From Pseudomonas viridiflava (GTDB lineage: Bacteria; Pseudomonadota; Gammaproteobacteria; Pseudomonadales; Pseudomonadaceae), in assembly GCF_900602065.1 (NCBI RefSeq), contig NZ_UWFN01000350.1:248001-312000 (forward strand): 64,000 bases of DNA, given 5' to 3'. The notes beneath the pieces were generated by a model. That model was given only the letters and a program-made list of their open reading frames with translations, made no database searches and was not told the DNA's origin. The translations under genes were made by a program, and so were the position numbers. Shown here one piece after another: positions 16,534 through 25,614 of this stretch; positions within the stretch are counted from its first letter, which is position 1; each line of letters starts with the position of its first letter.

Positions 16534-17306
16534 GCGATTGGCGGCTGTTGCTGACCCGTCCTGCCGAGGAGTCCGCTGCGCTGGCGTTGACGTTGGCCGA
16601 CACGGGAGTTTTCAGCAGCAGCCTGCCATTGCTCGAAATTGAGCCTTTGCCTGCCAGCGCTGAGCAGCAGTCTCTGGTTCAGAACCTGGACCTCTACAGC
16701 GCCGTTATTGTGGTCAGCAAACCCGCTGCACGTCTGGGCTTGCAGTGGGTCGCGCAATTGTGGCCGCAGACACCTTTCCTGCCTTGGTTCACCGTGGGAG
16801 CGGGTACCGCGCAGATACTTCAGGACTACGGCCTGGAGGTGAGCTGGCCCGAGAATGGTGATGATAGCGAGGCCCTGCTGGATTTACCTCGACTGCAACA
16901 ATCCATCGCCATGCCCGGCTCACGCGTGTTAATCATGCGTGGCGACGACGGGCGTGAATTGCTCGCCGAGCGTTTACGCAGCCTGGGTGTCAGCGTTGAT
17001 TATCTGCCGCTGTATAAACGTAACCTGCCATATTATCCGCCTTCGACGCTGACTCACCTTATCCAGGCGGAACGCTTGAACGCGGTGGTGGTCAGCAGTG
17101 GGCAGGGTTTGGAACACCTGCGTCAGTTGGCGGGCGATGGTTGGCCTGAACTGACGCGTTTGACTTTATTCGTGCCGAGCCCGCGCGTTGCAGACATGGC
17201 GCGCGAAGCCGGAGCCCGAACAGTTGTGAATTGCCGCGGCGCAAGCGCTGCGGCTTTGCTGGCGGCGTTACGGGAACAACCCGGACCTGCTCTTCAGGCG
17301 TATTGA
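16530..17306 (+). CDS. hemD: Uroporphyrinogen-III synthase
   Basis: 258 aa. Cyclises hydroxymethylbilane with inversion of ring D. The sequence is poorly conserved in this family, but the two-lobe pattern is clear: MSDWRLLLTRPAEESAALA at the start, the hinge LYKRNLPYYPPS, then VVVSSGQGLEHL and FVPSPRVADMAREAGARTVV. Starts inside the hemC stop. The hemX GTG follows 48 bp later. Confidence 0.93.
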   Translation: MSDWRLLLTRPAEESAALALTLADTGVFSSSLPLLEIEPLPASAEQQSLVQNLDLYSAVIVVSKPAARLGLQWVAQLWPQTPFLPWFTVGAGTAQILQDYGLEVSWPENGDDSEALLDLPRLQQSIAMPGSRVLIMRGDDGRELLAERLRSLGVSVDYLPLYKRNLPYYPPSTLTHLIQAERLNAVVVSSGQGLEHLRQLAGDGWPELTRLTLFVPSPRVADMAREAGARTVVNCRGASAAALLAALREQPGPALQAY

Positions 17307-17354
17307 TCGACTGCTGTCTTTTACCGATTACGCCCAAATGCAAAGGATGGATAC

Positions 17355-18497
17355 GTGAGCGAAACAGCCTTGCCCAAAGATGATTCTGAATCTGTGCTGA
17401 CACCACCGACCCCCGATCCGTTGCGGCCTGAACGTCCGGCTGGGCGGAGTAACGGCCTGGTTGTGCTGGCCTTGCTATTTGGCGTGGGTGGCATTGCCGT
17501 CGCAGGCTGGGGGGTATGGCAGCTGCGCGCCGTTCAGGCCAGTCACCAACTGCAGCGCACGCAAATGCAGGACATCGCCGCGCAAACCCTGACCTTGCAG
17601 ACCAGCGAGAAGCAGCTTTCGGAGCGTCTGGCGCAGTTGCCTCCTGCGAATGAACTGGAGGATCGTCGTCGTCTGGTTGCGCAGTTGCAAGGTGATCAAC
17701 AACGCCTGAGTCAGCGGCTCGAAACCGTGCTCGGTGCAAGCCGCAAGGACTGGCGTCTGGCTGAGGCTGAACATTTGCTGCGTCTGGCTAGCCTGCGCTT
17801 GTCTGCGCTGCAGGACATCAACAGCGCTCAGGCATTGGTGCAGGGCGCGGATGAAATTCTTCGCGAGCAAGACGACCCGGGTTCGTTTGCTGCGCGAGAT
17901 CAGTTGGCGAAAAGTCTGGCGTCGCTGCGCAGCATTGATCAGCCCGATCGTACCGGGCTTTTTTTGCAGCTTGCCGCGTTGCGTGATCAGGTCGCTCAAC
18001 TCAATGAGCTGGCCCCTGAATACAAGGACAAGGGCGAGTCGCTGTTGGGCCTCACGAACGCCAACAGCCAGGACAGCCATCTGGTGCAATGGTGGAACGA
18101 GATATCTCATTACATCCGCATCGACTTCAACGCTGACAAGAACATCCGCCCTTTGCTGGCTGGCCAGAGTCTTACCCAGGTTCGCCTGGCGCTGAGTCTC
18201 GCTCTGGAGCAGGCGCAGTGGGCCGCTCTCAACGGTCAGCCGCTCGTGTATGACAAGGCTCTGGCTGAAGCGAAAGAAGTGTTGCGTACCAACTTCAATC
18301 AGGACGACTCCCAGAGCAAGATGCTCACCGCCCGGCTGGATGAACTCTCCAGGCAACCGGTTTCGGTGATGACGCCCGATCTGGCGCAAAGTCTGAGTGC
18401 GGTTCAGGCCTATCTTGAGCGGCGTCATGCCTCGGCAGATGCACCGGGAACTGCGAATAGCCAACCCGCTGAAACGCGGCAGGGGACGAGCCCATGA
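17355..18497 (+). CDS. hemX: HemX, inner-membrane protein of the heme operon
   Basis: 380 aa, starting at GTG 17355 behind an AAAGGATGG box. A proline-rich cytosolic N-terminus is followed by one membrane span (about residues 35-55, GLVVLALLFGVGGIAVAGWGV) and a long periplasmic helical region rich in Gln and Leu, probably coiled coil (residues 60-150). Despite old labels it has no methyltransferase domain; the family role is unproven, perhaps organising heme-synthesis enzymes at the membrane. Overlaps hemY by 4 nt. Confidence 0.9.
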   Translation: MSETALPKDDSESVLTPPTPDPLRPERPAGRSNGLVVLALLFGVGGIAVAGWGVWQLRAVQASHQLQRTQMQDIAAQTLTLQTSEKQLSERLAQLPPANELEDRRRLVAQLQGDQQRLSQRLETVLGASRKDWRLAEAEHLLRLASLRLSALQDINSAQALVQGADEILREQDDPGSFAARDQLAKSLASLRSIDQPDRTGLFLQLAALRDQVAQLNELAPEYKDKGESLLGLTNANSQDSHLVQWWNEISHYIRIDFNADKNIRPLLAGQSLTQVRLALSLALEQAQWAALNGQPLVYDKALAEAKEVLRTNFNQDDSQSKMLTARLDELSRQPVSVMTPDLAQSLSAVQAYLERRHASADAPGTANSQPAETRQGTSP

Positions 18498-19738
18498 AGC
18501 GTGCCTATGTGCTGTTGTTCATTGCAATCGCCGCTGCCGCAGCGATTGGTGTGGCGATTGCCGAACACTCCGGCTACGTCCTCATTGCTTATCAAAACTT
18601 CCGTTATGAATCGAGCTTGTGGGCCACCTTGGGCCTGCTGTTCGTTATCTGGCTGGTGCTTGTGGTGATTCGCCTGCTGGTTCGTCTCGTGACGACCTCG
18701 GGTTCAGTTGCCAACCCATGGTCCAGGCGTAACCGCAGTCGCCGTGTGCAACTTGCAATCGAGCAAGGGCAGATGGATCTGGTTGAAGGTCGCTGGGCCA
18801 GTGCGCAACGCCATTTGCATCGTGCCGCCGAGGCTGAACCGCAACCGCTTTTGTACTACCTCGGTGCGGCCCGTGCGGCCAACGAGCAAGGTCGTTATGA
18901 CGAGTGCGACAACCTGCTGGAGCGCGCCCTGGAGCGTCAGCCTCAGGCAGAGTTGGCCATTGCTCTGAGCCACGCCCAGTTGCAGCAGGATCGCGGTGAC
19001 AGCGATGGCGCGTTGGTGACCTTGCAGGCCATGAACGAGCGTCATCCTCATAACGCGCAAATTCTGCGTCAGTTGCAGCGCTTGTACCGTCAACGTGGTG
19101 AGTGGTCTGCCTTGATCAAACTCATGCCCGAGTTGCGCAAGGACAAGGTCCTGCCTCCTCAGGAGCTGGCCGAGCTGGAACGACGCGCTTGGGGTGAAAA
19201 CCTCACGCTTGCCGCGTACCGCGAGCAGGACGACGACGGACGCTCGGCGGGCCTGCCAGGGCTGGACAATGCGTGGAAAGGCCTGACCTCCGCGCAACGT
19301 CAGGAACCCCAGCTGGTGCTGGCTTACGCTGAGCAATTGCGTCGGCTGGGTGCTGACGGTCAGGCTGAGGAGGCGCTGCGTGCGGCGATCAAGCGCGAAT
19401 ACAACAGCCACCTCGCTCGTCTGTATGGGCTGGTGCGTGGCGCTGATCCGGCGCGTCAGTTACAAGTCGCAGAGGGATGGCTGAAAAATCATCCTGATGA
19501 TCCGAGCCTGCTGTTAACGCTTGGTCGGCTGTGTCTGCAAAGCAGTTTGTGGGGCAAGGCGCGGGACTATCTGGAAACCAGCCTGCGCCTGCAACGTAAT
19601 CCGGAAACCTGTGCGGAGCTTGCTCGCCTGCTGGCTCAATTGGGCGAAACAGAGCGCAGCAATCAGCTTTTCCAGGAGGGCTTGAGCTTGCTCGACGAGC
19701 GACTTCTGGCGCGACCACTTCCGGCATTGGCAAGCTGA
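18494..19738 (+). CDS. hemY: HemY, TPR-containing membrane protein of the heme operon
   Basis: 414 aa. Two membrane spans near the N-terminus (residues 5-25 and 43-63), then tetratricopeptide-like helical repeats (for example YLGAARAANEQGRYDECDNLLERAL and LLLTLGRLCLQSSLWGKARDYLE). This is the gammaproteobacterial HemY, unrelated to protoporphyrinogen oxidase HemY of Gram-positives; a link to heme synthesis is inferred mainly from gene order. Coupled to hemX by ATGA. A strong hairpin follows the stop. Confidence 0.9.
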   Translation: MKRAYVLLFIAIAAAAAIGVAIAEHSGYVLIAYQNFRYESSLWATLGLLFVIWLVLVVIRLLVRLVTTSGSVANPWSRRNRSRRVQLAIEQGQMDLVEGRWASAQRHLHRAAEAEPQPLLYYLGAARAANEQGRYDECDNLLERALERQPQAELAIALSHAQLQQDRGDSDGALVTLQAMNERHPHNAQILRQLQRLYRQRGEWSALIKLMPELRKDKVLPPQELAELERRAWGENLTLAAYREQDDDGRSAGLPGLDNAWKGLTSAQRQEPQLVLAYAEQLRRLGADGQAEEALRAAIKREYNSHLARLYGLVRGADPARQLQVAEGWLKNHPDDPSLLLTLGRLCLQSSLWGKARDYLETSLRLQRNPETCAELARLLAQLGETERSNQLFQEGLSLLDERLLARPLPALAS

Positions 19739-19751
19739 AAGCGCTGGCCGA

Positions 19752-19785
19752 ATAGCTGTCTGCACTAGGGCGCGCAGACAGCTAT
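19752..19785. terminator. 12-bp perfect hairpin after hemY
   Basis: ATAGCTGTCTGC (19752-19763) pairs exactly with GCAGACAGCTAT (19774-19785) around a 10-nt loop, 13 bp past the hemY stop. There is no T run after it on the plus strand, so it may stabilise the 3' end or slow read-through instead of ending transcription. Confidence 0.5.
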
Positions 19786-19966
19786 GTAGGAACAATCCTC
19801 CATGTTTGTCTGCTGTAGGCAATTTCCTTCAGGTGATGGTCTCGTAGCTGTCATCCATTGTCCGCAAAGGCCCACCTAAACAGGGACGTATCCTTACGGC
19901 AGCGCCTTGAAAGGGTTGAACGCTTTCTCTACCGTAACTGCCTTCGTCTTTCGTTACGGATTTGCC

Positions 19967-20494
19967 ATGCAACTGGCTCACACGCGCTCCTTGTTTTTTC
20001 TGGTGTTCATTGCCTGCGCAATGATCATCGGCTGTGTTTTTTATGTGCAGTCTGCGTATGGGCTTTCACCTTGCGTATTGTGTCTGTGGCAACGGGCAGC
20101 TTTTGTCGGCAGCGGTATTCTGGCGCTGATTGCTACGTTTCATGCGCCAGGCCGGGCAGGTTGCCGTGTCTACAGCGCAGTCATTTTACTGATGATGCTC
20201 GCCGGTGCCGCACTTGCCGGCTTTCAGGTCTGGCTTCAGACAGCAACCGCCGACGACACCATTGGAGTTATTGCACAAGGTGAATGGCTGCTGGACGCTC
20301 TTTCGTTAAATCAATGGATCGACAGGTTGTACAGCGATGCCGCTTTCTGCGCAGAAATATCCTGGTCACTGTTTGGTATCAGCCTGCCGGAATGGAGCCT
20401 GCTGGCTTTTGTAGGGTTGGCGTTGGTCATGCTTTATGCGTTTTTCAGGGCGACCGTCCGGGTTTCGATAGCCGAAAGTCGGGTCGAGGATTAA
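19967..20494 (+). CDS. dsbH: DsbB-family disulfide oxidoreductase (DsbH-like), one loop cysteine missing
   Basis: 175-aa inner-membrane protein with four hydrophobic spans. Periplasmic loop 1 carries the CVLC quinone-linked pair (PCVLCLWQRA). Loop 2 normally holds two cysteines that oxidise DsbA. Here only the second is present (AAFCAEISW); the first position falls in a stretch without cysteine (TADDTIGVIAQGEWLL). The end, LPEWSLLAF, fits the family. The position next to hemY matches the DsbB paralogue DsbH of P. aeruginosa, as I recall. An in-frame ATG at 19907 would add 20 residues; 19967 gives a normal cytosolic N-terminus. Confidence 0.8.
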   Translation: MQLAHTRSLFFLVFIACAMIIGCVFYVQSAYGLSPCVLCLWQRAAFVGSGILALIATFHAPGRAGCRVYSAVILLMMLAGAALAGFQVWLQTATADDTIGVIAQGEWLLDALSLNQWIDRLYSDAAFCAEISWSLFGISLPEWSLLAFVGLALVMLYAFFRATVRVSIAESRVED

Positions 20495-20675
20495 ACACTT
20501 GTATGAACTTTCTCTCCTGCGTACCTTGATGGCCTAGTCATGCGGGCATAATCTGGCCCGCAAGCGTTATTGGATATATGCATCATCTGCCGCCCATAAA
20601 GCCTGTGTCGTCCACAGCGACGAACTCAAAACCAGGCCTGCGCAGACTGCATGCCCCTGAAGGGAAGAGATCATC

Positions 20676-21149
20676 ATGTTGGAAAGCTGTCAGAACGCGC
20701 AGGAACGCTGGGGCGGGGTCAATAAGCTGATTGATCGCTGGCTGCAGGAACGCCTTGAACTGGTTCGCGTCTACGATGCCCTCGGTGATACACCCGAAGC
20801 ATTGGCTGCTGATCGTGAAGGCTTGCAGAAATTCTGTGAGGTGCTCGTCGATTATGTGTCGGCCGGGCATTTCGAAATCTACGAGCAGCTCAACAGCGAA
20901 GCCAAGGCATTCAACGATGAGCGTGGCCTTGAGCTGGCAGACACCATTTACCCGCGACTCAAGGTGATAACGGAGTCGGCATTGGCGTTCAATGACCGTT
21001 GTGACAGAGGTGATTGCTCCGATTGCACCGCTGTTGCTGCGGAGTTCAACACGCTGGGTGGCTTGCTGCATGAACGCTTTGAGTTGGAGGACTGCCTGAT
21101 TGAGGTGCTCCACAACTCCCACAAGGAAGAAGCGGCTACTCAGGCCTGA
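20676..21149 (+). CDS. algQ: Anti-sigma-70 factor AlgQ (Rsd family)
   Basis: 157 aa. All-helical Rsd/AlgQ fold: MLESCQNAQERWGGVNKLIDRWLQERLELV at the start, YVSAGHFEIYEQL in the middle and ERFELEDCLIEVLH at the end. The family binds region 4 of RpoD and shifts RNA polymerase toward alternative sigma factors; in P. aeruginosa AlgQ also affects alginate and siderophore genes. A good intrinsic terminator lies 17 nt after the stop. Single gene, with a 180-bp promoter region upstream. Confidence 0.95.
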   Translation: MLESCQNAQERWGGVNKLIDRWLQERLELVRVYDALGDTPEALAADREGLQKFCEVLVDYVSAGHFEIYEQLNSEAKAFNDERGLELADTIYPRLKVITESALAFNDRCDRGDCSDCTAVAAEFNTLGGLLHERFELEDCLIEVLHNSHKEEAATQA

Positions 21150-21166
21150 TGACTTCTTTGTGAATG

Positions 21167-21197
21167 AAAAAGGGGTGCCAATGGGCACCCTTTTTTT
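21167..21197 (+). terminator. Intrinsic terminator of algQ
   Basis: GGGTGCC / GGCACCC stem with a short loop, flanked by AAAAA upstream and TTTTTTT downstream; works in either direction. Confidence 0.85.
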
Positions 21198-21246
21198 GTT
21201 TCTGTCTGGATTAAAGTTGAAGCTCACTGTGGAAGCGACCGGGGTG

Positions 21247-21333
21247 GCGCTCCACTTCATTCGCGAATGCGGCATTTCAAGCGATACATCAGTTTCGGAT
21301 GTACCGGCCCTTCGCGAATAAATTCGCTCCCAC
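21247..21333. repeat. Single REP unit, family E
   Basis: Shares with the arrays at 7.2 and 51.9 kb the left arm TTCATTCGCGAATGC, the centre GATGTACCGGCC and the right arm TTCGCGAATAAATTCGCTCCC. One solitary copy between algQ and the FKBP gene (convergent ends). Confidence 0.85.
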
Positions 21334-21388
21334 GGATTTGTGTTTGCAGGCCAACATAGAATCTCCCACAGAGTTCTGTGCTAGATGA

Positions 21389-22066
21389 TTACTGCGACAC
21401 CCCGACCAGCTCGATTTCAAATACCAGCGGCGTGAACGGGTCAATCAAATCACCAGCGCCTTCCGCGCCGTAAGCTTCTGCCGAAGGGATGACCAGACGC
21501 CATTTGGCACCAACAGGCATGTTTTGCAGCGCCGTCGTCCAGCCACTGATCACACTGTCGAGACGAAACCACTGAGGCTGCGTGCTCTGATCGAACACCG
21601 TGCCATCTGGCAGGCGGCCGACATAGCGGACCTGCACCCGGCCATCAGCGCTTGGTTTGGCTCCGTGGCCAGCGACCAGTTCGGTCATCAATATGCCGTC
21701 TGCCAGTTCGGTCACGCCGGGTTTGGCTTTTTCCGCGGTCATGAATTTTTGTTCGCTCTCCATGGCCGCTTCGCTAAGCGGCTCAACTGCGCCGGAGGCT
21801 TCGGCCTGAGCGACGGCAGCGTCATGTTCGCGAAGGATTTGCTCGATGCGTTCTTTCTTCAATGCCAGAGGTTTACCTTCGTAAGACTGCTGCAAACCTT
21901 CAATCAGCGCAGGCAAATCAAGATCCGGCACTTCCTGATGCAGACGTTCGCCCAGGCTTGCGCCAAGGCTGTAAGCGAGGTCGTGTGCCTCGCTGGACGG
22001 TGCGGCTTGCACAGCCTGAACCACCGGCAACAAGAGGAACAACGACGTGAACAGGTAGCGCGACAT
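21389..22066 (-). CDS. FKBP-type peptidyl-prolyl isomerase, periplasmic (FkpA/Mip-like)
   Basis: 225 aa. Signal peptide (residues 1-21, LFLLLPVVQAVQAA). A helical dimerisation domain follows (residues 25-115; AYSLGASLGERLHQEVPDLD). The C-terminal FKBP domain has VQVRYVGRLPDGTVFDQS, WTTALQNMPVGAKWRLVIP and PFTPLVFEIELV. Family members catalyse proline isomerisation and act as chaperones for outer-membrane proteins. Divergent from algP across a 217-bp region; converges on algQ. Confidence 0.92.
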   Translation of the reverse strand: MSRYLFTSLFLLLPVVQAVQAAPSSEAHDLAYSLGASLGERLHQEVPDLDLPALIEGLQQSYEGKPLALKKERIEQILREHDAAVAQAEASGAVEPLSEAAMESEQKFMTAEKAKPGVTELADGILMTELVAGHGAKPSADGRVQVRYVGRLPDGTVFDQSTQPQWFRLDSVISGWTTALQNMPVGAKWRLVIPSAEAYGAEGAGDLIDPFTPLVFEIELVGVSQ

Positions 22067-22283
22067 GAATGCTCTCCGGCCTGGGAAGTCAGCGATTATG
22101 CCAGTGCAATGGCCTGTGCGTGACGGGTGTTTTCAGATGAATTTCGCACTGCGTTGGCAGCGCTTGCAACAGGCATTTATTCCGCTATGCAACAGCGGGC
22201 GTTTCATACTGTCAAGATGCCCTAGCGGCGCTGCTGACAGAGGTCTAGTATGAGCCGCAAATCAGTCAGCCAGGAGGTAAGTC

Positions 22284-23180
22284 ATGTCGGCCAAAAAGAA
22301 GCCAGTAAATACTCCGTTGCATTTGCTACAACAGCTGTCGAGCAGCCTGCTCGAACATCTTGAAGACGCCTGCTCCCAAGCGCTGGCTGATGCTGAAAAA
22401 CTGCTCGCCAAGCTTGAAAAGCAGCGTGGCAAAGCGCAGGAAAAACTGCACAAGTCGCGTACCAAACTGCAAGACGCCGCTACCGCTGGTAAAGCCAAGG
22501 CACAGGGCAAAGCGAAGTCTGCCGTGGCTGAGCTGGAAGAATTGCTGGACGCGCTGAAAGAACGTCAGAGCGAAACCCGCGGCTACATTCTGCAACTCAA
22601 GCGTGATGCTCAAGAAAGTCTGAAGCTGGCTCAAGGCATTGGCCGAGTCAAAGAAGCTGTCGGCAAGGCACTGACCAGCCGTGCAGCCAAACCAGCTCCT
22701 GCCAAAGCAACACCTGCCAAAGCTGTCGCTGCAAAAGCCAAAGCACCTGCGGCCAAAACCGCTACTGCAAAGGCACCTGTGAAAGCTCCGGCCAAGGCTC
22801 CGGCTAAAGTCGCTGCTGCCAAACCTGCTGCCAAGGCACCTGTAAAAGCGACGCCAGCCAAGGCTGCGCCAAAACCTGCCGCCAAGGCACCGGCCGCCGC
22901 TGCAAAACCAGCGAGCAAGCCAGCCGCCAAGCCAGTCGCAAAAGCGCCGACTAAAGCCGCACCAGCCAAACCTGCAATCAAGCCAGCGGCTAAACCAGTT
23001 GCAGCCAAGCCTGCTGCAAAACCGGCAGTTGCCAAGCCTGCCGCGAAGCCTGTAGCTGCCAAGCCAGCCACGGCTCCTGCACCAGCGGCTCCGTCTGCCA
23101 CTCCGGCAACTGCGCCTGCGCCAGCTGCAACGCCTGCTCCAGCGCCAACCACCGGCACCACGCCAACCAGCGCTTCCTAA
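22284..23180 (+). CDS. algP: Histone-H1-like regulator AlgP
   Basis: 298 aa in two parts. Residues 1-135 form a helical, Lys/Gln-rich region (LLQQLSSSLLEHLEDACSQALADAEKLLAKLEKQ). From about residue 137 to the end there is an extreme Ala-Pro-Lys tail built of degenerate KPAA / KAPA units, like eukaryotic histone H1. In P. aeruginosa AlgP (AlgR3) is a DNA-binding protein affecting algD, and its repeat tract varies in length by slippage. The shorter size here fits a repeat-number difference. RBS AGGAGGTAAG is near-ideal. Confidence 0.93.
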   Translation: MSAKKKPVNTPLHLLQQLSSSLLEHLEDACSQALADAEKLLAKLEKQRGKAQEKLHKSRTKLQDAATAGKAKAQGKAKSAVAELEELLDALKERQSETRGYILQLKRDAQESLKLAQGIGRVKEAVGKALTSRAAKPAPAKATPAKAVAAKAKAPAAKTATAKAPVKAPAKAPAKVAAAKPAAKAPVKATPAKAAPKPAAKAPAAAAKPASKPAAKPVAKAPTKAAPAKPAIKPAAKPVAAKPAAKPAVAKPAAKPVAAKPATAPAPAAPSATPATAPAPAATPAPAPTTGTTPTSAS

Positions 23181-23641
23181 GGCTGATACATCGCGGCGCG
23201 CAGCGTCTGCAGCGCGTCGCGATTTTGCCCGGCGGCCTCGCCCGCCAGGCAACTCAACCAATCCCCTTGCTCTACCGTTTGATGTGTTGACCAACTTCGG
23301 GTCTGTGCTTCCAGCCTCGTCAGCAGCTCCTTCTCCGCTTCCAGTTCCAATGTTTTGACTTGCTCACGTAGCAAGCGCAATGACACGTCATGCTGAGCGT
23401 CGTTACGCCATGCCGTGCGTATTTCGCGAAGCGGGCGCACTACCTCGTCATGCCAAGGGTTGGCCAACTGTCTGATTTCCTGCGCTCGCTCGGCATTGCA
23501 CACGACGCCACGTTGGGTAAGCCACGCGCCGCACAAGAGCAGGCAAACATTGGCGCCGCTGGTTTGCAGGCTCAGGCAGGCTTGCTCTACGCCGGGTCTT
23601 GCGTAGAAATCCAGGGTGAAACTCCAAAGGTCAGAAGGCAT
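23177..23641 (-). CDS. TIGR02444 family protein, function unknown
   Basis: 154 aa, opening MPSDLWSFTLDFYARPGVEQACLSLQ, then NVCLLLCGAWLTQRG, and a helical middle (LREIRTAWRNDAQHDVSLRLLREQVKTLELEAEKELL). These match the gammaproteobacterial family TIGR02444, a cytosolic helical protein of unknown role almost always next to a YheS-like ABC-F gene. Its 3' end overlaps the algP stop by 4 bp in convergent orientation; it diverges from the ABC-F gene with only 46 bp between starts. Confidence 0.85.
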   Translation of the reverse strand: MPSDLWSFTLDFYARPGVEQACLSLQTSGANVCLLLCGAWLTQRGVVCNAERAQEIRQLANPWHDEVVRPLREIRTAWRNDAQHDVSLRLLREQVKTLELEAEKELLTRLEAQTRSWSTHQTVEQGDWLSCLAGEAAGQNRDALQTLRAAMYQP

Positions 23642-23687
23642 AGTGAGCTACCTGTTTGAGACGAAGCTGGTAGACTCCGCCGCCATT

Positions 23688-25598
23688 ATGATTCGACTTC
23701 AAAGCCTTACCTTACAGCGTGGCCCGCAACGTCTGCTAGAAGACGCCGAGCTGACCCTGCACGCCGGTCAAAAAGCCGGCCTGATCGGTGCCAATGGCGC
23801 CGGTAAATCCAGCCTGTTCGCTTTGCTTCGGGGTGAACTGACCCCCGACGCCGGTGACTGTCTGCTACCCGCCGACTGGCGTATTGCGCACATGCGTCAA
23901 GAGGTCGATACCCTTGAACGCATCGCTGTGGACTACGTCCTTGATGGCGACCTGCGTTTGCGCGAGGTGCAGCGCTTGCTGGCTGAAGCGGAAGCGAGCC
24001 AGGACGGCGCAGCCCAGGCGCGTATGCACTCGGAGCTCGACAGCGCCGATGGCTATACCGCTGACGCTCGGGCTCGCAAGCTGCTGGCCGGTCTCGGCTT
24101 TACCAACGAACAGATGGAAAAGCCCGTCGGAGATTTCTCCGGTGGCTGGCGGATGCGTCTGAACCTGGCACAAGCCTTGATGTGCCCTTCGGATCTGCTG
24201 TTGCTCGACGAGCCCACCAACCACCTGGATCTCGATGCGATCCTGTGGCTTGAGGACTGGCTGAAAAGCTATCCCGGCACTCTGCTGCTGATCTCCCACG
24301 ACCGGGATTTTCTCGATGCGGTGGTTGATCATGTGGCTCACGTCGAGCAGCGCAAGATCACGCTTTATCGTGGCGGTTACAGTGCTTTCGAGCGCGCCCG
24401 CGCCGAACGTATGGCCCAACAACAACAGGCCTACGAGAAGCAGCAGGCGCAGCGCGCGCACATGGAAAAATTCATCACCCGCTTCAAGGCTCAGGCGACT
24501 AAGGCCAAGCAGGCGCAGAGCCGGATCAAAGCGCTGGAGCGAATGGAAGAACTGTCTGCGGCGCATGTGGATTCGCCGTTCGATTTCACCTTCCGCGAGT
24601 CGAGCAAGATCTCCAGCCCGCTGCTGGACCTGTCCGACGCTCGCTTGGGTTATGGCGACAGAGCGGTGCTGGAGAAGGTCAAGTTACAACTGACTCCAGG
24701 CGCTCGTATTGGCTTGCTCGGGCCGAACGGCGCGGGTAAATCGACCCTGATCAAAAACCTTGCTGGTGAGCTTGAGCCCTTGAGCGGTCGCATGGCTCGG
24801 GGTGAGAACACGGTGGTGGGTTACTTTGCCCAGCACCAGTTGGACTCGCTGGATGCCAAGGCTAGCCCGTTGCTGCACCTGCAACGCATAGCACCCACTG
24901 AGCGTGAGCAGGCTTTGCGCGATTTTCTGGGTGGTTTCGACTTCCGTGGCGCGCGTCTCGATGAGCCCGTACTGAATTTCTCCGGTGGGGAAAAAGCACG
25001 TCTGGCGCTTGCCTTGATCGCTTGGGACAGGCCGAACCTGTTGCTGCTCGATGAGCCTACCAACCACCTGGATCTGGAAATGCGTCTGGCGTTGACCATG
25101 GCGCTTCAAGAATTCAGCGGTGCGGTATTGGTGGTTTCTCACGATCGGCATCTGCTCAAAAGTACGACCGATGATTTCCTGCTGGTCGCTGACGGCCGTG
25201 TTCAGGAGTTCGATGGCGACCTTGAAGATTACGCTCGCTGGCTGGCTGATTACCGGCTGCGCAATGCGCCCGTCAGCAACACACCGGTCAACGCCGACAA
25301 GACCGATAAAAAGGCGCAACGCCAGCAGGCAGCTGCCTTGCGTCAGCAACTGGCTCCGCACAAGAAACTGGCCGACAAGCTTGAGCGCGACCTCGGTACT
25401 TTGCATGAGCGGCTTGCCAGGGTTGAAGCCGAGTTGGCCGACAGCGCCAATTACGAGGCCGCCAACAAAGACAAACTGCGCGATCTGTTGGCTGAGCAGG
25501 CGAAGCTCAAGGTGAGCGAGGGCGAGCTGGAAGAAGCCTGGATGGAAGCTCTGGAGTTGCTGGAGTCCATGCAGGCCGAGCTGGAAGCACTTTCGTAA
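23688..25598 (+). CDS. ABC-F ATPase, YheS-like ribosome-associated protein
   Basis: 636 aa, two ABC domains in one chain and no membrane segments. Domain 1: Walker A GANGAGKSS, signature FSGGWRMRLNLAQAL, Walker B LLLLDEPTNHLDLD. Inter-domain linker about residues 245-320 (QQQQAYEKQQAQRAHMEKFITRFKAQATKAKQAQSR). Domain 2: GPNGAGKST, FSGGEKARLALA, LLLLDEPTNHLDLE. A coiled-coil C-terminal extension closes it. ABC-F proteins act on the ribosomal E-site. Start 23688 (MIRLQSLTL) is preferred; a longer frame from 23616 adds 24 residues that overlap the divergent gene. Confidence 0.92.
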   Translation: MIRLQSLTLQRGPQRLLEDAELTLHAGQKAGLIGANGAGKSSLFALLRGELTPDAGDCLLPADWRIAHMRQEVDTLERIAVDYVLDGDLRLREVQRLLAEAEASQDGAAQARMHSELDSADGYTADARARKLLAGLGFTNEQMEKPVGDFSGGWRMRLNLAQALMCPSDLLLLDEPTNHLDLDAILWLEDWLKSYPGTLLLISHDRDFLDAVVDHVAHVEQRKITLYRGGYSAFERARAERMAQQQQAYEKQQAQRAHMEKFITRFKAQATKAKQAQSRIKALERMEELSAAHVDSPFDFTFRESSKISSPLLDLSDARLGYGDRAVLEKVKLQLTPGARIGLLGPNGAGKSTLIKNLAGELEPLSGRMARGENTVVGYFAQHQLDSLDAKASPLLHLQRIAPTEREQALRDFLGGFDFRGARLDEPVLNFSGGEKARLALALIAWDRPNLLLLDEPTNHLDLEMRLALTMALQEFSGAVLVVSHDRHLLKSTTDDFLLVADGRVQEFDGDLEDYARWLADYRLRNAPVSNTPVNADKTDKKAQRQQAAALRQQLAPHKKLADKLERDLGTLHERLARVEAELADSANYEAANKDKLRDLLAEQAKLKVSEGELEEAWMEALELLESMQAELEALS

Positions 25599-25614
25599 AT
25601 ACGTTGGGGGATTG

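Noticed and set aside
20500..20540. GAACTT upstream of algQ as an AlgU promoter
   Set aside because: No acceptable -10 sequence at the required spacing.
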